Positions 7,330-15,203 of a stretch of DNA of 21,079 nucleotides are shown in pieces. The DNA is from an uncultured Ignavibacteriota bacterium (GTDB lineage: Bacteria; Bacteroidota; Ignavibacteria; Tepidaquicellales; Tepidaquicellaceae): the NCBI GenBank assembly GCA_937983305.1, contig CALKAJ010000220.1, positions 1 to 21,079 on the forward strand, given 5' to 3'. Made by a program: the position numbers and the translations under genes. Each line of letters starts with the position of its first letter. Positions within the stretch are counted from its first letter, which is position 1. The notes below the pieces were generated by a model, which did not search any database, was not told the origin of the DNA, and saw only the letters and a list, made by a program, of their open reading frames with translations.

Positions 7330-8541
7330 TCAAATTTTTATTTTATCGAATTTTCTGCCGAGTATGGTTGTTGAGTCGGCATTTAATTTCTCTTCGAGAA
7401 CTGATGCGTAAATACTTCTGAAATCAGTCTGATAAATTAAATCTCCGTTATCAAGTTTTTGTAAATCGGGATTGGTTTTGTCAACTCCGGGTTCGGATAA
7501 TTTACCGCTAATCAGAAAAACATTATTTGCCGTGCCGTGGTCGGTTCCTTTGCTTCCGTTTTCTGCTACGCGTCTGCCAAATTCCGAGAACGTCAGTATT
7601 GTTACATTTCCAAATTTCCCGTTTGATTTCAGGTCATCGGTGAATGCTTTGACGCCCCCGGAATATGTTTTCAGGAGGTTGCTCTGTGTATTTACTTGAT
7701 TGGTATGTGTATCAAATCCGCTTAGGGAAACGTAGTAAATCGAAGTATCCAAACCGGAATTAATCAGTGAAGCAATGCTTTTTAGATTTTTCGAAAATTC
7801 GTTATCGGGATATGTTCCTTTGCTTACCGCTTTTGAATAATGCTTGGAAATTGTATCAACGGAAGAATATGTATCGTTCAAAACCTTAAATAAATAATCT
7901 TTGCTTTCATTTCCCGTGTTTACATTTTTATTTTCATTCGAAATCTTTTCGAGCAATCCGTCTTTTGCACTGAATACAAATCTCTTTGCATCCTGCATTG
8001 CAAGTCCGCTTCGATTTTCTCCTTTCATAGCAAGGCTTAATGTTCCGTCAACTTCCACTGCCTTGTGAGGATATTCGCAGCCTGTACATCCGGAGTCGAG
8101 ATATCTGCCAAGCCATCCCGTATTAATATATTCATCTGAATCCGATGCCGATTGCCAGATATCCATTGAACGAAAGTGAGAGCGGTCGGGATTCGGATAT
8201 CCGACGTTATTAATAATCTTCACATATCCTTCGTCGAACAGTTTTTTAAAATCAGTCATATTTGGATTTAATCCGAGATAATCATTGAGTTTCAAAACTT
8301 TTAATTTTTCAATTCCGATTCCGGGTCTGCTTTTATAGTAAACATCATTATAATATGGGACAACCGTATTAAGTCCGTCATTTCCTCCGGAGAGCTGTAT
8401 TACTACAAGTATATTACCGGCAGCGGAATATTTGGAAATAAATTCTTCTGCACGAGCGGTTTTAATAAACTTGGGAACGAATAATGATGCAGAAAGTATT
8501 GATGATATTTTTACGAAGTCTCTTCTTGATAAGTTTTTCAT
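7330..8541 (-). CDS. DUF1501 protein with Tat signal
   Basis: 403 residues. The N-terminus has a clear twin-arginine signal, SRRDFVK at 5-11 followed by a hydrophobic stretch, so it should be exported folded. Family hallmarks are QLSGGNDGLNTVVPYYN (49-65), NPDRSHFRSMDIWQS (117-131), GWLGRYLD (142-149), LSGFDTHTNQ (273-282), FSEFGRRVAENG (318-329) and TDHGTANNVFLISG (333-346). DUF1501 belongs to the alkaline-phosphatase/sulfatase-like superfamily, but no general biochemical role is established. Its ATG lies one base beyond the stop of the DUF1800 gene, indicating translational coupling; the two families are commonly neighbours in Bacteroidota and Planctomycetota. CTGC at 152-155 gives a small Cys pair of unknown meaning. 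Confidence 0.9.
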   Translation of the reverse strand: MKNLSRRDFVKISSILSASLFVPKFIKTARAEEFISKYSAAGNILVVIQLSGGNDGLNTVVPYYNDVYYKSRPGIGIEKLKVLKLNDYLGLNPNMTDFKKLFDEGYVKIINNVGYPNPDRSHFRSMDIWQSASDSDEYINTGWLGRYLDSGCTGCEYPHKAVEVDGTLSLAMKGENRSGLAMQDAKRFVFSAKDGLLEKISNENKNVNTGNESKDYLFKVLNDTYSSVDTISKHYSKAVSKGTYPDNEFSKNLKSIASLINSGLDTSIYYVSLSGFDTHTNQVNTQSNLLKTYSGGVKAFTDDLKSNGKFGNVTILTFSEFGRRVAENGSKGTDHGTANNVFLISGKLSEPGVDKTNPDLQKLDNGDLIYQTDFRSIYASVLEEKLNADSTTILGRKFDKIKI

Positions 8542-8542
8542 T

Positions 8543-9934
8543 TTAGCAAAGTTGAAATTCAGGTAAAGATGTTAATTTTAAAGCTAAACTTTCTATGTAC
8601 TTATTGGCAGTTGAATTATCAGAGTATTGTATTGCAAGCTCTAAGTTTTTTGATTCCGGAACACTGCCGAGAATATAATAGCTCAGCTTATTTTGCAATT
8701 CCTCATTTTCGAATTTGGAAAAATAATTTACCATTGGTTTTAAATTAATTTCCGCATCCAGTTGTTTTAAAATCTTTTTTGTTTGAGCATTATCTTCAAG
8801 TTCATCTTTGTAGTTTAATTCAATTTCCGATGACTTGAAAAAATATTCGGTAAGGTTCATTCTAAAAAGCAATGATGAGCTGTCAATCCAGTTCTTTCCG
8901 CCTTTCCAGCCTGCAACGTTCGGAGGATTTAAAAGAATCTGTCCGAGAATTTTCTGTACGGCAAGAGGGGATTTATTACTGCTGAATGTAATGTTAAAAG
9001 TTTTCATCAATCCCGCAAGCAATTCAACTGGTGACTTAATCTGTGAGTTTATGTTTTTACTTTCATAAAATTCGCTTCCGGAAAATATTTTATTCATCAG
9101 TTTCTTAATGTCGTATCCGGATTCAAAAAAGTATTTCGAATATTCTTTTACGTAGTCACTGTCCGGATTTGGATTTACAAATGCTTTTATTATTTTCCGG
9201 GTTATGAATTCCGAAGTTCTCCTGTCGTCAAGTAAAATGTTAATAATATCTTCACCTTCGAAGTTTCCTGTTTTCCCGAAGAATTTTTTAGAGCCGCTGT
9301 CGTGTTGCCTTTTTCTTAAAATAAATTCTCCGCTCTCTTCAATGCTCCAACCGGTGAATGCTTTCGCAGCGTTTTTTATATCTTCTTCAGTATAGTTTCC
9401 TTTGCCGATTGTAAAAAGCTCCATCAGTTCTCTTGCAAAGTTTTCGTTAGGAGCGTCTTTTTTATTTTGAATATTGTTGAGAAAGGCAAGCATTGAAGCA
9501 TCTTTGGCAATTGCGTGAACAAAATCCCTGAAATTTCCGAGAGCATATTTCCTGATGAGATTATTTTGATTGAGATTGTATTTCGGAAATCTGGATTTAC
9601 AAGCGAAGTGGTTATGCCAGAAAAGAGTCATCTTTTCATTGAGGAATTCATTTGTTGCAGACATTTTATTCAGCCACAATACGTTTATAGCCATATTTTC
9701 CTCGCGTGCTTTTTTCTGCAATTCTTTCTTCTCAGCGTCCGAAAGGTCTTTTAGTTTTTTATTGAAATTTGCAGTTTCTAAATCAGGCTTTAATAATTGT
9801 GGGTTTCCGGAATTATTAAAAATTTCTGTAACTAAATCATTTACAGATTTACTTTCGATTTTTTGGAATTCATCTAAGCTGATTCCAAAGCCTGCTCTGT
9901 GATATAAGTGAATTTTATTTTCTAAATCAGACAT
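8543..9934 (-). CDS. DUF1800 protein
   Basis: 463 residues. Family motifs are all present: HRAGFG (12-17), LFWHNHFACKSRF (104-116), NENFARELMELFTIGKG (163-179), AFTGW (192-196), QHDSGSKKFFG (210-220) and NPPNVAGWKGG in the C-terminal third. A Lys/Glu-rich, probably helical insert lies at about 58-80. Function is unknown, although the family is nearly always paired with DUF1501, as here. Unusually there is no signal peptide: the ATG at 9934 is preceded two codons upstream by an in-frame TAA (9938-9940), so the frame cannot be extended to include one. First gene of the DUF1800-DUF1501 pair. Confidence 0.9.
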   Translation of the reverse strand: MSDLENKIHLYHRAGFGISLDEFQKIESKSVNDLVTEIFNNSGNPQLLKPDLETANFNKKLKDLSDAEKKELQKKAREENMAINVLWLNKMSATNEFLNEKMTLFWHNHFACKSRFPKYNLNQNNLIRKYALGNFRDFVHAIAKDASMLAFLNNIQNKKDAPNENFARELMELFTIGKGNYTEEDIKNAAKAFTGWSIEESGEFILRKRQHDSGSKKFFGKTGNFEGEDIINILLDDRRTSEFITRKIIKAFVNPNPDSDYVKEYSKYFFESGYDIKKLMNKIFSGSEFYESKNINSQIKSPVELLAGLMKTFNITFSSNKSPLAVQKILGQILLNPPNVAGWKGGKNWIDSSSLLFRMNLTEYFFKSSEIELNYKDELEDNAQTKKILKQLDAEINLKPMVNYFSKFENEELQNKLSYYILGSVPESKNLELAIQYSDNSTANKYIESLALKLTSLPEFQLC

Positions 9935-10003
9935 AATTTATCTTTTAATTGTTTGACAATTAATTGACTGATTTAGTTTAATGGATTTATTCTTTTTGTG
10001 AGA

Positions 10004-10034
10004 AAAAAAAGTGCCTGTGAAAACTCACAGGCAC
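10004..10034 (-). terminator. Intrinsic terminator after the lipoprotein gene
   Basis: In transcript sense GTGCCTGTGA-GTTT-TCACAGGCAC is a perfect 10-bp stem (10034 to 10011) followed directly by seven Ts (10010-10004). It begins 6 bases after the lipoprotein stop codon and should end the nucleotidase-lipoprotein transcript. Confidence 0.9.
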
Positions 10035-10040
10035 ATATTT

Positions 10041-10748
10041 TTAAAACAGTGTGATGTCCTTTAGCAAAAATTGCTTTTTGAAAAATTTATTTGGTGCATC
10101 ATAAGGCTCGTAATACCAAAGTGCGCCGGTAGGTTCATTTGTTGTGGTGAGAAATGATTGTGAGCCGGGACCGACGAGTTCATAAATTCCTGAAAGCAAT
10201 GCCCATTGACCATTTTGGTCAACTGCTATTGAATATACGGTGGAGTCAGGTCCGTTGTAGCAAACCTGCTTTCCGTTAGCTATACCTTTTTTATTAAACC
10301 AGCAATAGTAACTGAAAAAAGAGCCGTTAACAATCACTTCAGTGAAATTCCTTTTTACAACAACTCCTTTTGCGTTTCCCGCGTTATCATATACTTCAAC
10401 ATAGGTTTCAAGATATCTTATGCTGTCCGTGCTTGTTGTCAACTGAGTATTGCAATTGCCTCCGTATTCCGGAAGAGTTAATAAATTGGTTAATTCAACC
10501 GGAGGAGCGTACGTCTTGATTGTGAAAAAGCCGTCAGTTTCTATTTTCCCTGCGGCAATAACATATCTGAATGGATAGTATGGAGTATATGTTAATAACT
10601 TGATATTTGTGTATGGCTGATTCCACTGCTCGATAACGCCTTTTACTTCAAATTCTCCGGTGTAAATCGGAGCATTTACCGAATCAAGCTGACAACCGGA
10701 AAAAGAAATTATGTATGCTAAAATTATTATATAAAAAATTCTTTTCAT
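10041..10748 (-). CDS. Hypothetical lipoprotein
   Basis: 235 residues. A lipoprotein signal (MKRIFYIIILAYIISFSGC) ends in the lipobox FSGC, with Cys19 the predicted lipidated residue. The mature part is beta-rich, with an early segment EFEVKGVIEQW...GKIETDGFFTIKTYAP that resembles the carboxypeptidase-regulatory/transthyretin-like beta-sandwich, though I cannot confirm this. I do not recognise the rest. It starts 13 bases after the nucleotidase stop, with a strong terminator just past its own end, so it is the last gene of a two-gene operon. A surface or periplasmic accessory to the nucleotidase is possible (inference). Confidence 0.75.
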   Translation of the reverse strand: MKRIFYIIILAYIISFSGCQLDSVNAPIYTGEFEVKGVIEQWNQPYTNIKLLTYTPYYPFRYVIAAGKIETDGFFTIKTYAPPVELTNLLTLPEYGGNCNTQLTTSTDSIRYLETYVEVYDNAGNAKGVVVKRNFTEVIVNGSFFSYYCWFNKKGIANGKQVCYNGPDSTVYSIAVDQNGQWALLSGIYELVGPGSQSFLTTTNEPTGALWYYEPYDAPNKFFKKQFLLKDITLF

Positions 10749-10761
10749 ATTCTTTGTAATA

Positions 10762-12651
10762 TTATTTAATTAATACCATTTTGAAAAGTTTGGTGGAATT
10801 TGCATAATTCACTTTTGCAAAATAAATTCCGCTTGTGAATTCCTGTGCATTCCATTCTAACCTGTGAATACCTTTTGTCATATTTCCCGTGAAAAGATTA
10901 TCAACTTCCTGACCAAGTATATCGTAAACTTTTACGCTGACAAATCCATTCTCGGGTATCGAGAATTTTATATTTGTAACAGGATTAAAAGGATTGGGAT
11001 AGTTGCCAAAAAGTTCAAAAGAGAGAACTTCACCCGGGAGATTTTCTTCTTCGTTGTCAAGATATGCCGTTGTTGATACTTCCTTTATTCTGCCTTCGGT
11101 GTAATATCTTGCTTGTTTAATTGAATTGAGTAAATCTTTTACTGCGTAGTATTCTTCAAAAGTTGATTGGTTAATCAGTTTATATTGAATTCCGTTTGCC
11201 TGCATAAAAAGTACTGAACCCAGACTTACTCCTGCTCGATAAAATTTTGTGTAACTTATTGGAAGATTTCTGACTCTTACACTTGGGATAATCAATCTCT
11301 GTCCGATAGGTTTTGTTTTGTCATATTTATATCTCATTCCGGAAACCTGCAATAAATAGCCGTCGGAACTTTCAATATTATTTAATCCGAACTCAAGTCC
11401 CTTTATAAGTTCTTTGCCCTGAATGTCAATTGTCATTACATCGAATCCTAAGCCTGATGCTGTATCAAATCCGTAAGGTACGCTTCTTAAAACATCGAAT
11501 AATGTTATATTGCCCTGATAAAAACCTTCGGCAATAAATCCGTTTGGAGTAATGCCAATTTCTGCCTGTGCATATTGCTTAAGTGCGTCTGCAACAAGAT
11601 TGCCAAGAGGACTGTCTTTTAAAGCAGGATTTGTTCCTCCGGGCGATTTCCCTACATAGAATGGAGCTGATGCAATAATCTGTGTAAAAATATTTCCGTA
11701 TGCATTTACCAGCTGCGGTTTTAACGCATCAAGGTCATTTTTTACAGTCTGGTCTTCGGGAAAATTTGAATTAAGATCGAATAAATCATATTGAACAAGT
11801 GTAACTATTCCATTGTCGTAATTGAAAACAAGTTGACCGAGCTGTTTGTAATATTCACCTGCGGAAACCTGAATGGTATTAAATCCGGAGGGATTTGGAA
11901 TTAAAACAGGTGTATATAAACTTCTGTGGTCGTGCCCGCTTACTATTATATGAATTCCGGGAATACTTCCTGCAATTACGGAATCAGTGGTTGAGCCGAG
12001 ATGTGAAAGAAATACAATTACATTTGCTCCGGAATTTTGTAATGCAGTTACAGTATTACCAACTATCTCAGTAATATTGGTCTGAATTACAACCGGAGAC
12101 GCATTTGAAATTTCATAAGGTGTTGTCATTCCAAAGATTCCTACATTAACACCGCCTTTGTTAACAATAACCGATGGTGAAATAAAAGAACCTAATTGCG
12201 GGAAACCCGTTAAGTCAAGATTTGCCGAAAGAATTGGAAATGAGCCTGAAGAAAAAGCCTGTGATAATGAGCTGTTAAAAACTGCGGGACCGAGGTCAAA
12301 TTCGTGGTTACCTACGGTTAGTGCATCGCAGCCCATAGATTTTAGAATTTGAAGTTCCGGTACGCCTTTGAAACCGTTATAGTAAAAATCGCCGACAGAA
12401 TAATCACCTGCGTGAAGAAAAATTGCATTAGGATTATTTGATTTTTCGGTTTTTACAAATTGGGAAACTCTGGCTATACCTCCTATAGTTCCTTCAAGGT
12501 TACTGTTTTTAGGACCGGTAGGAAGGAGGTGGGAATGGCTGTCATTCACATGCAAGATAGTGATGTTCGTTCCCTGAGCGAGAATCTGACAGCTCGATAA
12601 AAAAACAATTGCTGTTATAAAAGCAAATGTTTTGAGGTAGGTTGAGTACAT
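10762..12651 (-). CDS. Secreted 5'-nucleotidase / metallophosphatase with T9SS sorting domain
   Basis: 629 residues from the ATG at 12651. The frame is open further up to 12858, but that extension translates tRNA-Ser; the internal start is followed by a signal peptide (MYSTYLKTFAFITAIVFLSS, then CQILAQ). The N-terminal metallophosphoesterase domain has all metal-site blocks: HVNDSHSH (D37, H39), AGDYSVG (D83), GNHEFDLG (N115, H116), SHLG (H217) and SGHDHR (H240, H242). The C-terminal 5'-nucleotidase domain (about 340-510) includes PLGNLVADALKQYA and ITPNGFIAEGFYQGNIT. In that second motif the Arg of the usual NGGGIR is replaced by Ala, which may change substrate binding. A T9SS type A domain ends the protein (NYPNPFNPVTNIKFSI, KVYDILGQEV, SGIYFAKV). 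Known relatives dephosphorylate nucleotides outside the cytoplasm, often to scavenge phosphate. Confidence 0.9.
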   Translation of the reverse strand: MYSTYLKTFAFITAIVFLSSCQILAQGTNITILHVNDSHSHLLPTGPKNSNLEGTIGGIARVSQFVKTEKSNNPNAIFLHAGDYSVGDFYYNGFKGVPELQILKSMGCDALTVGNHEFDLGPAVFNSSLSQAFSSGSFPILSANLDLTGFPQLGSFISPSVIVNKGGVNVGIFGMTTPYEISNASPVVIQTNITEIVGNTVTALQNSGANVIVFLSHLGSTTDSVIAGSIPGIHIIVSGHDHRSLYTPVLIPNPSGFNTIQVSAGEYYKQLGQLVFNYDNGIVTLVQYDLFDLNSNFPEDQTVKNDLDALKPQLVNAYGNIFTQIIASAPFYVGKSPGGTNPALKDSPLGNLVADALKQYAQAEIGITPNGFIAEGFYQGNITLFDVLRSVPYGFDTASGLGFDVMTIDIQGKELIKGLEFGLNNIESSDGYLLQVSGMRYKYDKTKPIGQRLIIPSVRVRNLPISYTKFYRAGVSLGSVLFMQANGIQYKLINQSTFEEYYAVKDLLNSIKQARYYTEGRIKEVSTTAYLDNEEENLPGEVLSFELFGNYPNPFNPVTNIKFSIPENGFVSVKVYDILGQEVDNLFTGNMTKGIHRLEWNAQEFTSGIYFAKVNYANSTKLFKMVLIK

Positions 12652-12686
12652 AAAAAAATTATGCTTAATTAAGTAATAATTAAAAA

Positions 12687-12698
12687 ATGTTAAAGAAC
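12687..12698 (-). promoter_or_regulatory. boxA-like element in the nucleotidase leader
   Basis: Transcript-sense GTTCTTTAACAT, preceded by TGT, closely matches the E. coli rRNA boxA (GCTCTTTAACA). It lies 36 bases before the nucleotidase ATG and downstream of the tRNA-Ser terminator, and is identical to the element at 12878-12889. Confidence 0.4.
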
Positions 12699-12744
12699 AC
12701 ATTAAATATAACTTATATAATAGCAAATAAAAATGAAACGCAAT

Positions 12745-12778
12745 AAAAAAAACAGACTCCAAAAACTGAAATCTGTTT
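12745..12778 (-). terminator. Intrinsic terminator of tRNA-Ser
   Basis: In transcript sense AAACAGATTTC-AGTTTTT-GGAGTCTGTTT pairs over 11 bp, two of them G-U (12778 to 12750), and runs into a T tract (12749-12745). It begins one base after the tRNA discriminator position. Confidence 0.8.
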
Positions 12779-12779
12779 G

Positions 12780-12864
12780 CAGAGAGAGAGGGATTCGAAC
12801 CCCCGGTACCCGAAGGCACAACGGTTTTCAAGACCGCCGCTTTCAACCACTCAGCCATCTCTCT
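12780..12864 (-). tRNA. tRNA-Ser(UGA)
   Basis: Full cloverleaf read on the minus strand: acceptor AGAGAGA (12864-12858) pairs with TCTCTCT, U8, then GGCTGAGTGG of the D arm. Anticodon stem GCGGT/ACCGT encloses loop CTTGAAA with anticodon TGA (12830-12828), which reads UCA and other UCN codons. A long variable arm (TTGTGCCTTCGGGTACC region) marks a class II tRNA, as expected for Ser. The T arm is GGGGG-TTCGAAT-CCCTC and the discriminator is G. The 3' CCA is not encoded (CAA follows). Confidence 0.97.
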
Positions 12865-12877
12865 GTAAAAAAAAACT

Positions 12878-12889
12878 ATGTTAAAGAAC
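12878..12889 (-). promoter_or_regulatory. boxA-like element in the tRNA-Ser leader
   Basis: Transcript-sense GTTCTTTAACAT lies 13 bases ahead of the first tRNA base. It matches the rRNA/tRNA-leader boxA motif bound by NusB-S10 in well-studied bacteria, and is duplicated at 12687-12698. An alternative reading is that TAACAT is part of a -10 element (TTGTGT sits 16 bases upstream). Confidence 0.45.
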
Positions 12890-12967
12890 TTTTGTAATCA
12901 CACAATTTAATAAAATTAGAATTTAACTTCAATTCATAAAAAAGGAATTCATAATAACTTTACAAGA

Positions 12968-13004
12968 GTCCGGAAGTTCTTCAAAAATCGAAGAACTGCC
13001 GGAC
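12968..13004 (-). terminator. Long hairpin after the LamG gene, probable terminator
   Basis: In transcript sense GTCCGGCAGTTCTTC (13004-12990) pairs with GAAGAACTTCCGGAC (12982-12968) over 15 positions with one mismatch and a 7-base loop. It starts 41 bases past the LamG stop. The sequence after it (TCTTGTAAAGTT) is only weakly U-rich, so it may be an inefficient terminator or a 3'-end protecting structure. Confidence 0.55.
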
Positions 13005-13045
13005 ATCAGAATTTGAACTATGGATAAGGAGTTAAATGAAAACAC

Positions 13046-15091
13046 TTATTTTGCAAGTATCATTTTCTTCGCGACAGTATTTGTTTTTCCGTCAATACCT
13101 GTTGCAGTAATTTGATAAAAATATGTTCCTGATGAAAAAGAACTGCCGTTGAAATTTACCGTGTGATATCCTGCGCTTCTTTGTTCATTCACAAGCGTAA
13201 GCAGCTCTTTGCCGTTAATATCATATATCTTAATTGTTACCTTGCTCTCAGAAGGTAAACTGAAATCTATTTTTGTTGCAGGATTGAACGGATTAGGGTA
13301 ATTCTGTGATAATTCAAATTTTGAAGGAATTCCTACTATTACATCACCTGTCAGATTATGATATTCAAAATTTCCGTTGTAATCAACCTGTCTCAATCTG
13401 TATTGATATTTCCCTGAATTTAGATTTATATCTTTGTATGTATAGTCAACCGGGCTGTTAATATTTCCGTTACCTTTGATAAAATCTATTTTATTCCAGT
13501 TTCCAGTTTCGCTTTTTCTCTCTATATCGAAACCGCTGTTGTTAATCTCTTTTGAAGTTCTCCAGCTTAAAATTACATTTCTCTGCGAAACCGAATAAGT
13601 AAAACTTTCCATCTCAACGGGAAGAGGTGCTTCCATCGAACCAAGTGTGAAATATGCTCCAAATGGAATTGTTGCGTTGTTGATTATAAATTTAGAACCG
13701 CTTATTGTTCCTGTTAAAACTGTACCGTTAAGGAAAGATTCAGATGAAGAAAGAATTAATCTTAAGTCTTCCGGTTTAAGAACTGTAAGTGATGAGAAAT
13801 CAATTTCAATTTTTGCCGTGAGTCCGTTTATTTTATTTGTTTGAATTTTCCAGACTCTGTTAATTCTGCTGTTAGCTCCCTGAGGTACTTCAGCACTTGA
13901 GAATATCATATCAAGGTTGTTATGTCCGAATACTACGTTTTCATCGTTTACAATATTAGAGGAAGATAATGAAAAAACAGAGGAGTTATTTGACGCTTTT
14001 GCATTCCATATACCCGCAAGTTCCGAAAGGTTATCGAGACTTCCGTTATTGAGCGGGGCAAGAGATTGAACCCACATTGAATTTTCCGAAGCCGATGATT
14101 CAATACCAAGCATTGTCATATGTGTCAGTCCGTTTATTATCGGAGTAGTTGTAAATGCGTTTTGCAGTACGATTGTGTTCTGTGTGTTCGAAACAACTGA
14201 ATTTATTTCGTCAATTCCCGTTCCGGAAATTGTTTTTACATTAAGACCGGCAAATGAACCGGTCCAGTTTTTTGCTGAATTAGTAATTGTTAAAGGTGCC
14301 GATGAAGAGTAACTGTCAATTTCAACTATCTCTTTATAAAATTTTCCGTCAAAATGAGCAGGACCTAAATCATTAAGTATTGAACCTTCCGTTGTATTGA
14401 AATTATAATAACTTGCAAGTTCGCTGTTATTTATGGTTTGCTGTGAATACATTTGATTTATTACTTCTTCTTGCGTTAATGCGCGCTTCCAGATTCTCAA
14501 CTCGTCCATATAACCGGGGAACATTCTGTAACCGCCGGGAATTCTTCCTGCAGTCATACGAAATCTTGAATCGTAATTAGTAATATTACCGCTTACTTCA
14601 CTTCTTAATGCCCGTCCTTCAAGAACTCCGTTTACATAAAATTTTAAAGTGGTATCGGGTGAAGAGCCGTTATATACCGCAGTTAAGAAATACCATTTAC
14701 CCGCAACAGGTGTTGTCTTTGAGTAAATGTATTTTCTTGTGCTTGCCGATACTGCTATTTCAAATAAAGAATTCTTTTCGGAATGTTGAAGCCAGAACTG
14801 ACCTAAGTCAACATTATTATTTGAAGAATTTGCAAGTGTTACAATATTTGCCCATTTATATCTTACATTGTTATTTGCCGATGTATCAGGTAATGCATTC
14901 CATTTAACCCATACGGAAATAGTCAGTTTATCGGTGAAATTATAATTCGTAGAGCCGAAATAAAATGACTGATTGTTCTCTGTATAGTTATTATTATTTA
15001 AAAAAACTGCTTTGTTATTTGTCTGTGAGAAAGAAGTAGAGAAAATAAAACTCAGGATTGCTGCTATTATTATTGTGTTAAAATATTTCAT
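13046..15091 (-). CDS. LamG (concanavalin A-like) domain protein with T9SS sorting domain
   Basis: 681 residues with a signal peptide (MKYFNTIIIAAILSFIFSTS, then FSQ). Residues about 40-230 form a LamG/laminin-G-like jelly roll: LTISVWVKWN (56-65), GKWYFLTAVYNG (131-142), KFYVNGVLEGR (150-160), GYMDELRIWKRALTQEEV (193-210). LamG domains usually bind carbohydrate or protein. A central beta region (about 270-500) is unassigned. PLPVEMESFTYS... to QYRLRQVDYNGN is the fibronectin-III-like segment that often precedes T9SS tails, and the last ~85 residues are the T9SS type A domain (LSQNYPNPFNPATKIDF, KIYDINGKEL, SGTYFYQI). A cell-surface adhesin-like role is likely. A sigma-54-type promoter lies 44 bases upstream of the ATG. 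Confidence 0.88.
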   Translation of the reverse strand: MKYFNTIIIAAILSFIFSTSFSQTNNKAVFLNNNNYTENNQSFYFGSTNYNFTDKLTISVWVKWNALPDTSANNNVRYKWANIVTLANSSNNNVDLGQFWLQHSEKNSLFEIAVSASTRKYIYSKTTPVAGKWYFLTAVYNGSSPDTTLKFYVNGVLEGRALRSEVSGNITNYDSRFRMTAGRIPGGYRMFPGYMDELRIWKRALTQEEVINQMYSQQTINNSELASYYNFNTTEGSILNDLGPAHFDGKFYKEIVEIDSYSSSAPLTITNSAKNWTGSFAGLNVKTISGTGIDEINSVVSNTQNTIVLQNAFTTTPIINGLTHMTMLGIESSASENSMWVQSLAPLNNGSLDNLSELAGIWNAKASNNSSVFSLSSSNIVNDENVVFGHNNLDMIFSSAEVPQGANSRINRVWKIQTNKINGLTAKIEIDFSSLTVLKPEDLRLILSSSESFLNGTVLTGTISGSKFIINNATIPFGAYFTLGSMEAPLPVEMESFTYSVSQRNVILSWRTSKEINNSGFDIERKSETGNWNKIDFIKGNGNINSPVDYTYKDINLNSGKYQYRLRQVDYNGNFEYHNLTGDVIVGIPSKFELSQNYPNPFNPATKIDFSLPSESKVTIKIYDINGKELLTLVNEQRSAGYHTVNFNGSSFSSGTYFYQITATGIDGKTNTVAKKMILAK

Positions 15092-15134
15092 TTTTCTTAA
15101 TTAAATTTTCTAAACTTGTTTGTTAACTATAGTA

Positions 15135-15150
15135 GGCAATAAGTGTGCCA
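15135..15150 (-). promoter_or_regulatory. Sigma-54 (-24/-12) promoter of the LamG gene
   Basis: Transcript-sense TGGCACACTTATTGCC has the GG (-25/-24) and GC (-13/-12) dinucleotides at exactly the RpoN spacing, TGGCAC-N5-TTGC. Predicted transcription start is near 15124, giving a 33-base leader to the ATG at 15091. No competing housekeeping promoter is evident nearer the gene. Confidence 0.8.
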
Positions 15151-15203
15151 AAAATATTCACCTTATAGGTCATAATGACTGAAAATTCAATAAAAAAGGG
15201 AAG

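Noticed and set aside
9570..9902. Plus-strand 110-codon open frame inside the DUF1800 gene
   Set aside because: Low-complexity Phe/Ser-rich translation lying antisense to the conserved FWHNHF region; a shadow frame.
9946..9966. CAATTAATTG palindrome and TTGTCA ahead of the DUF1800 gene as a promoter/operator
   Set aside because: The -35-like hexamer is too close to the ATG for a -10 to fit before the gene, and the 10-bp AT palindrome has no second copy.
10004..10034. Possible CRISPR or attachment-site repeat
   Set aside because: The inverted repeat is single, followed by a T run, and fully explained as an intrinsic terminator.
12931..12954. Direct repeat AATTCATAA (12931-12939 and 12946-12954) upstream of tRNA-Ser
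   Set aside because: Two 9-mers in very AT-rich DNA with no dyad and no third copy; not enough to call a regulatory site.
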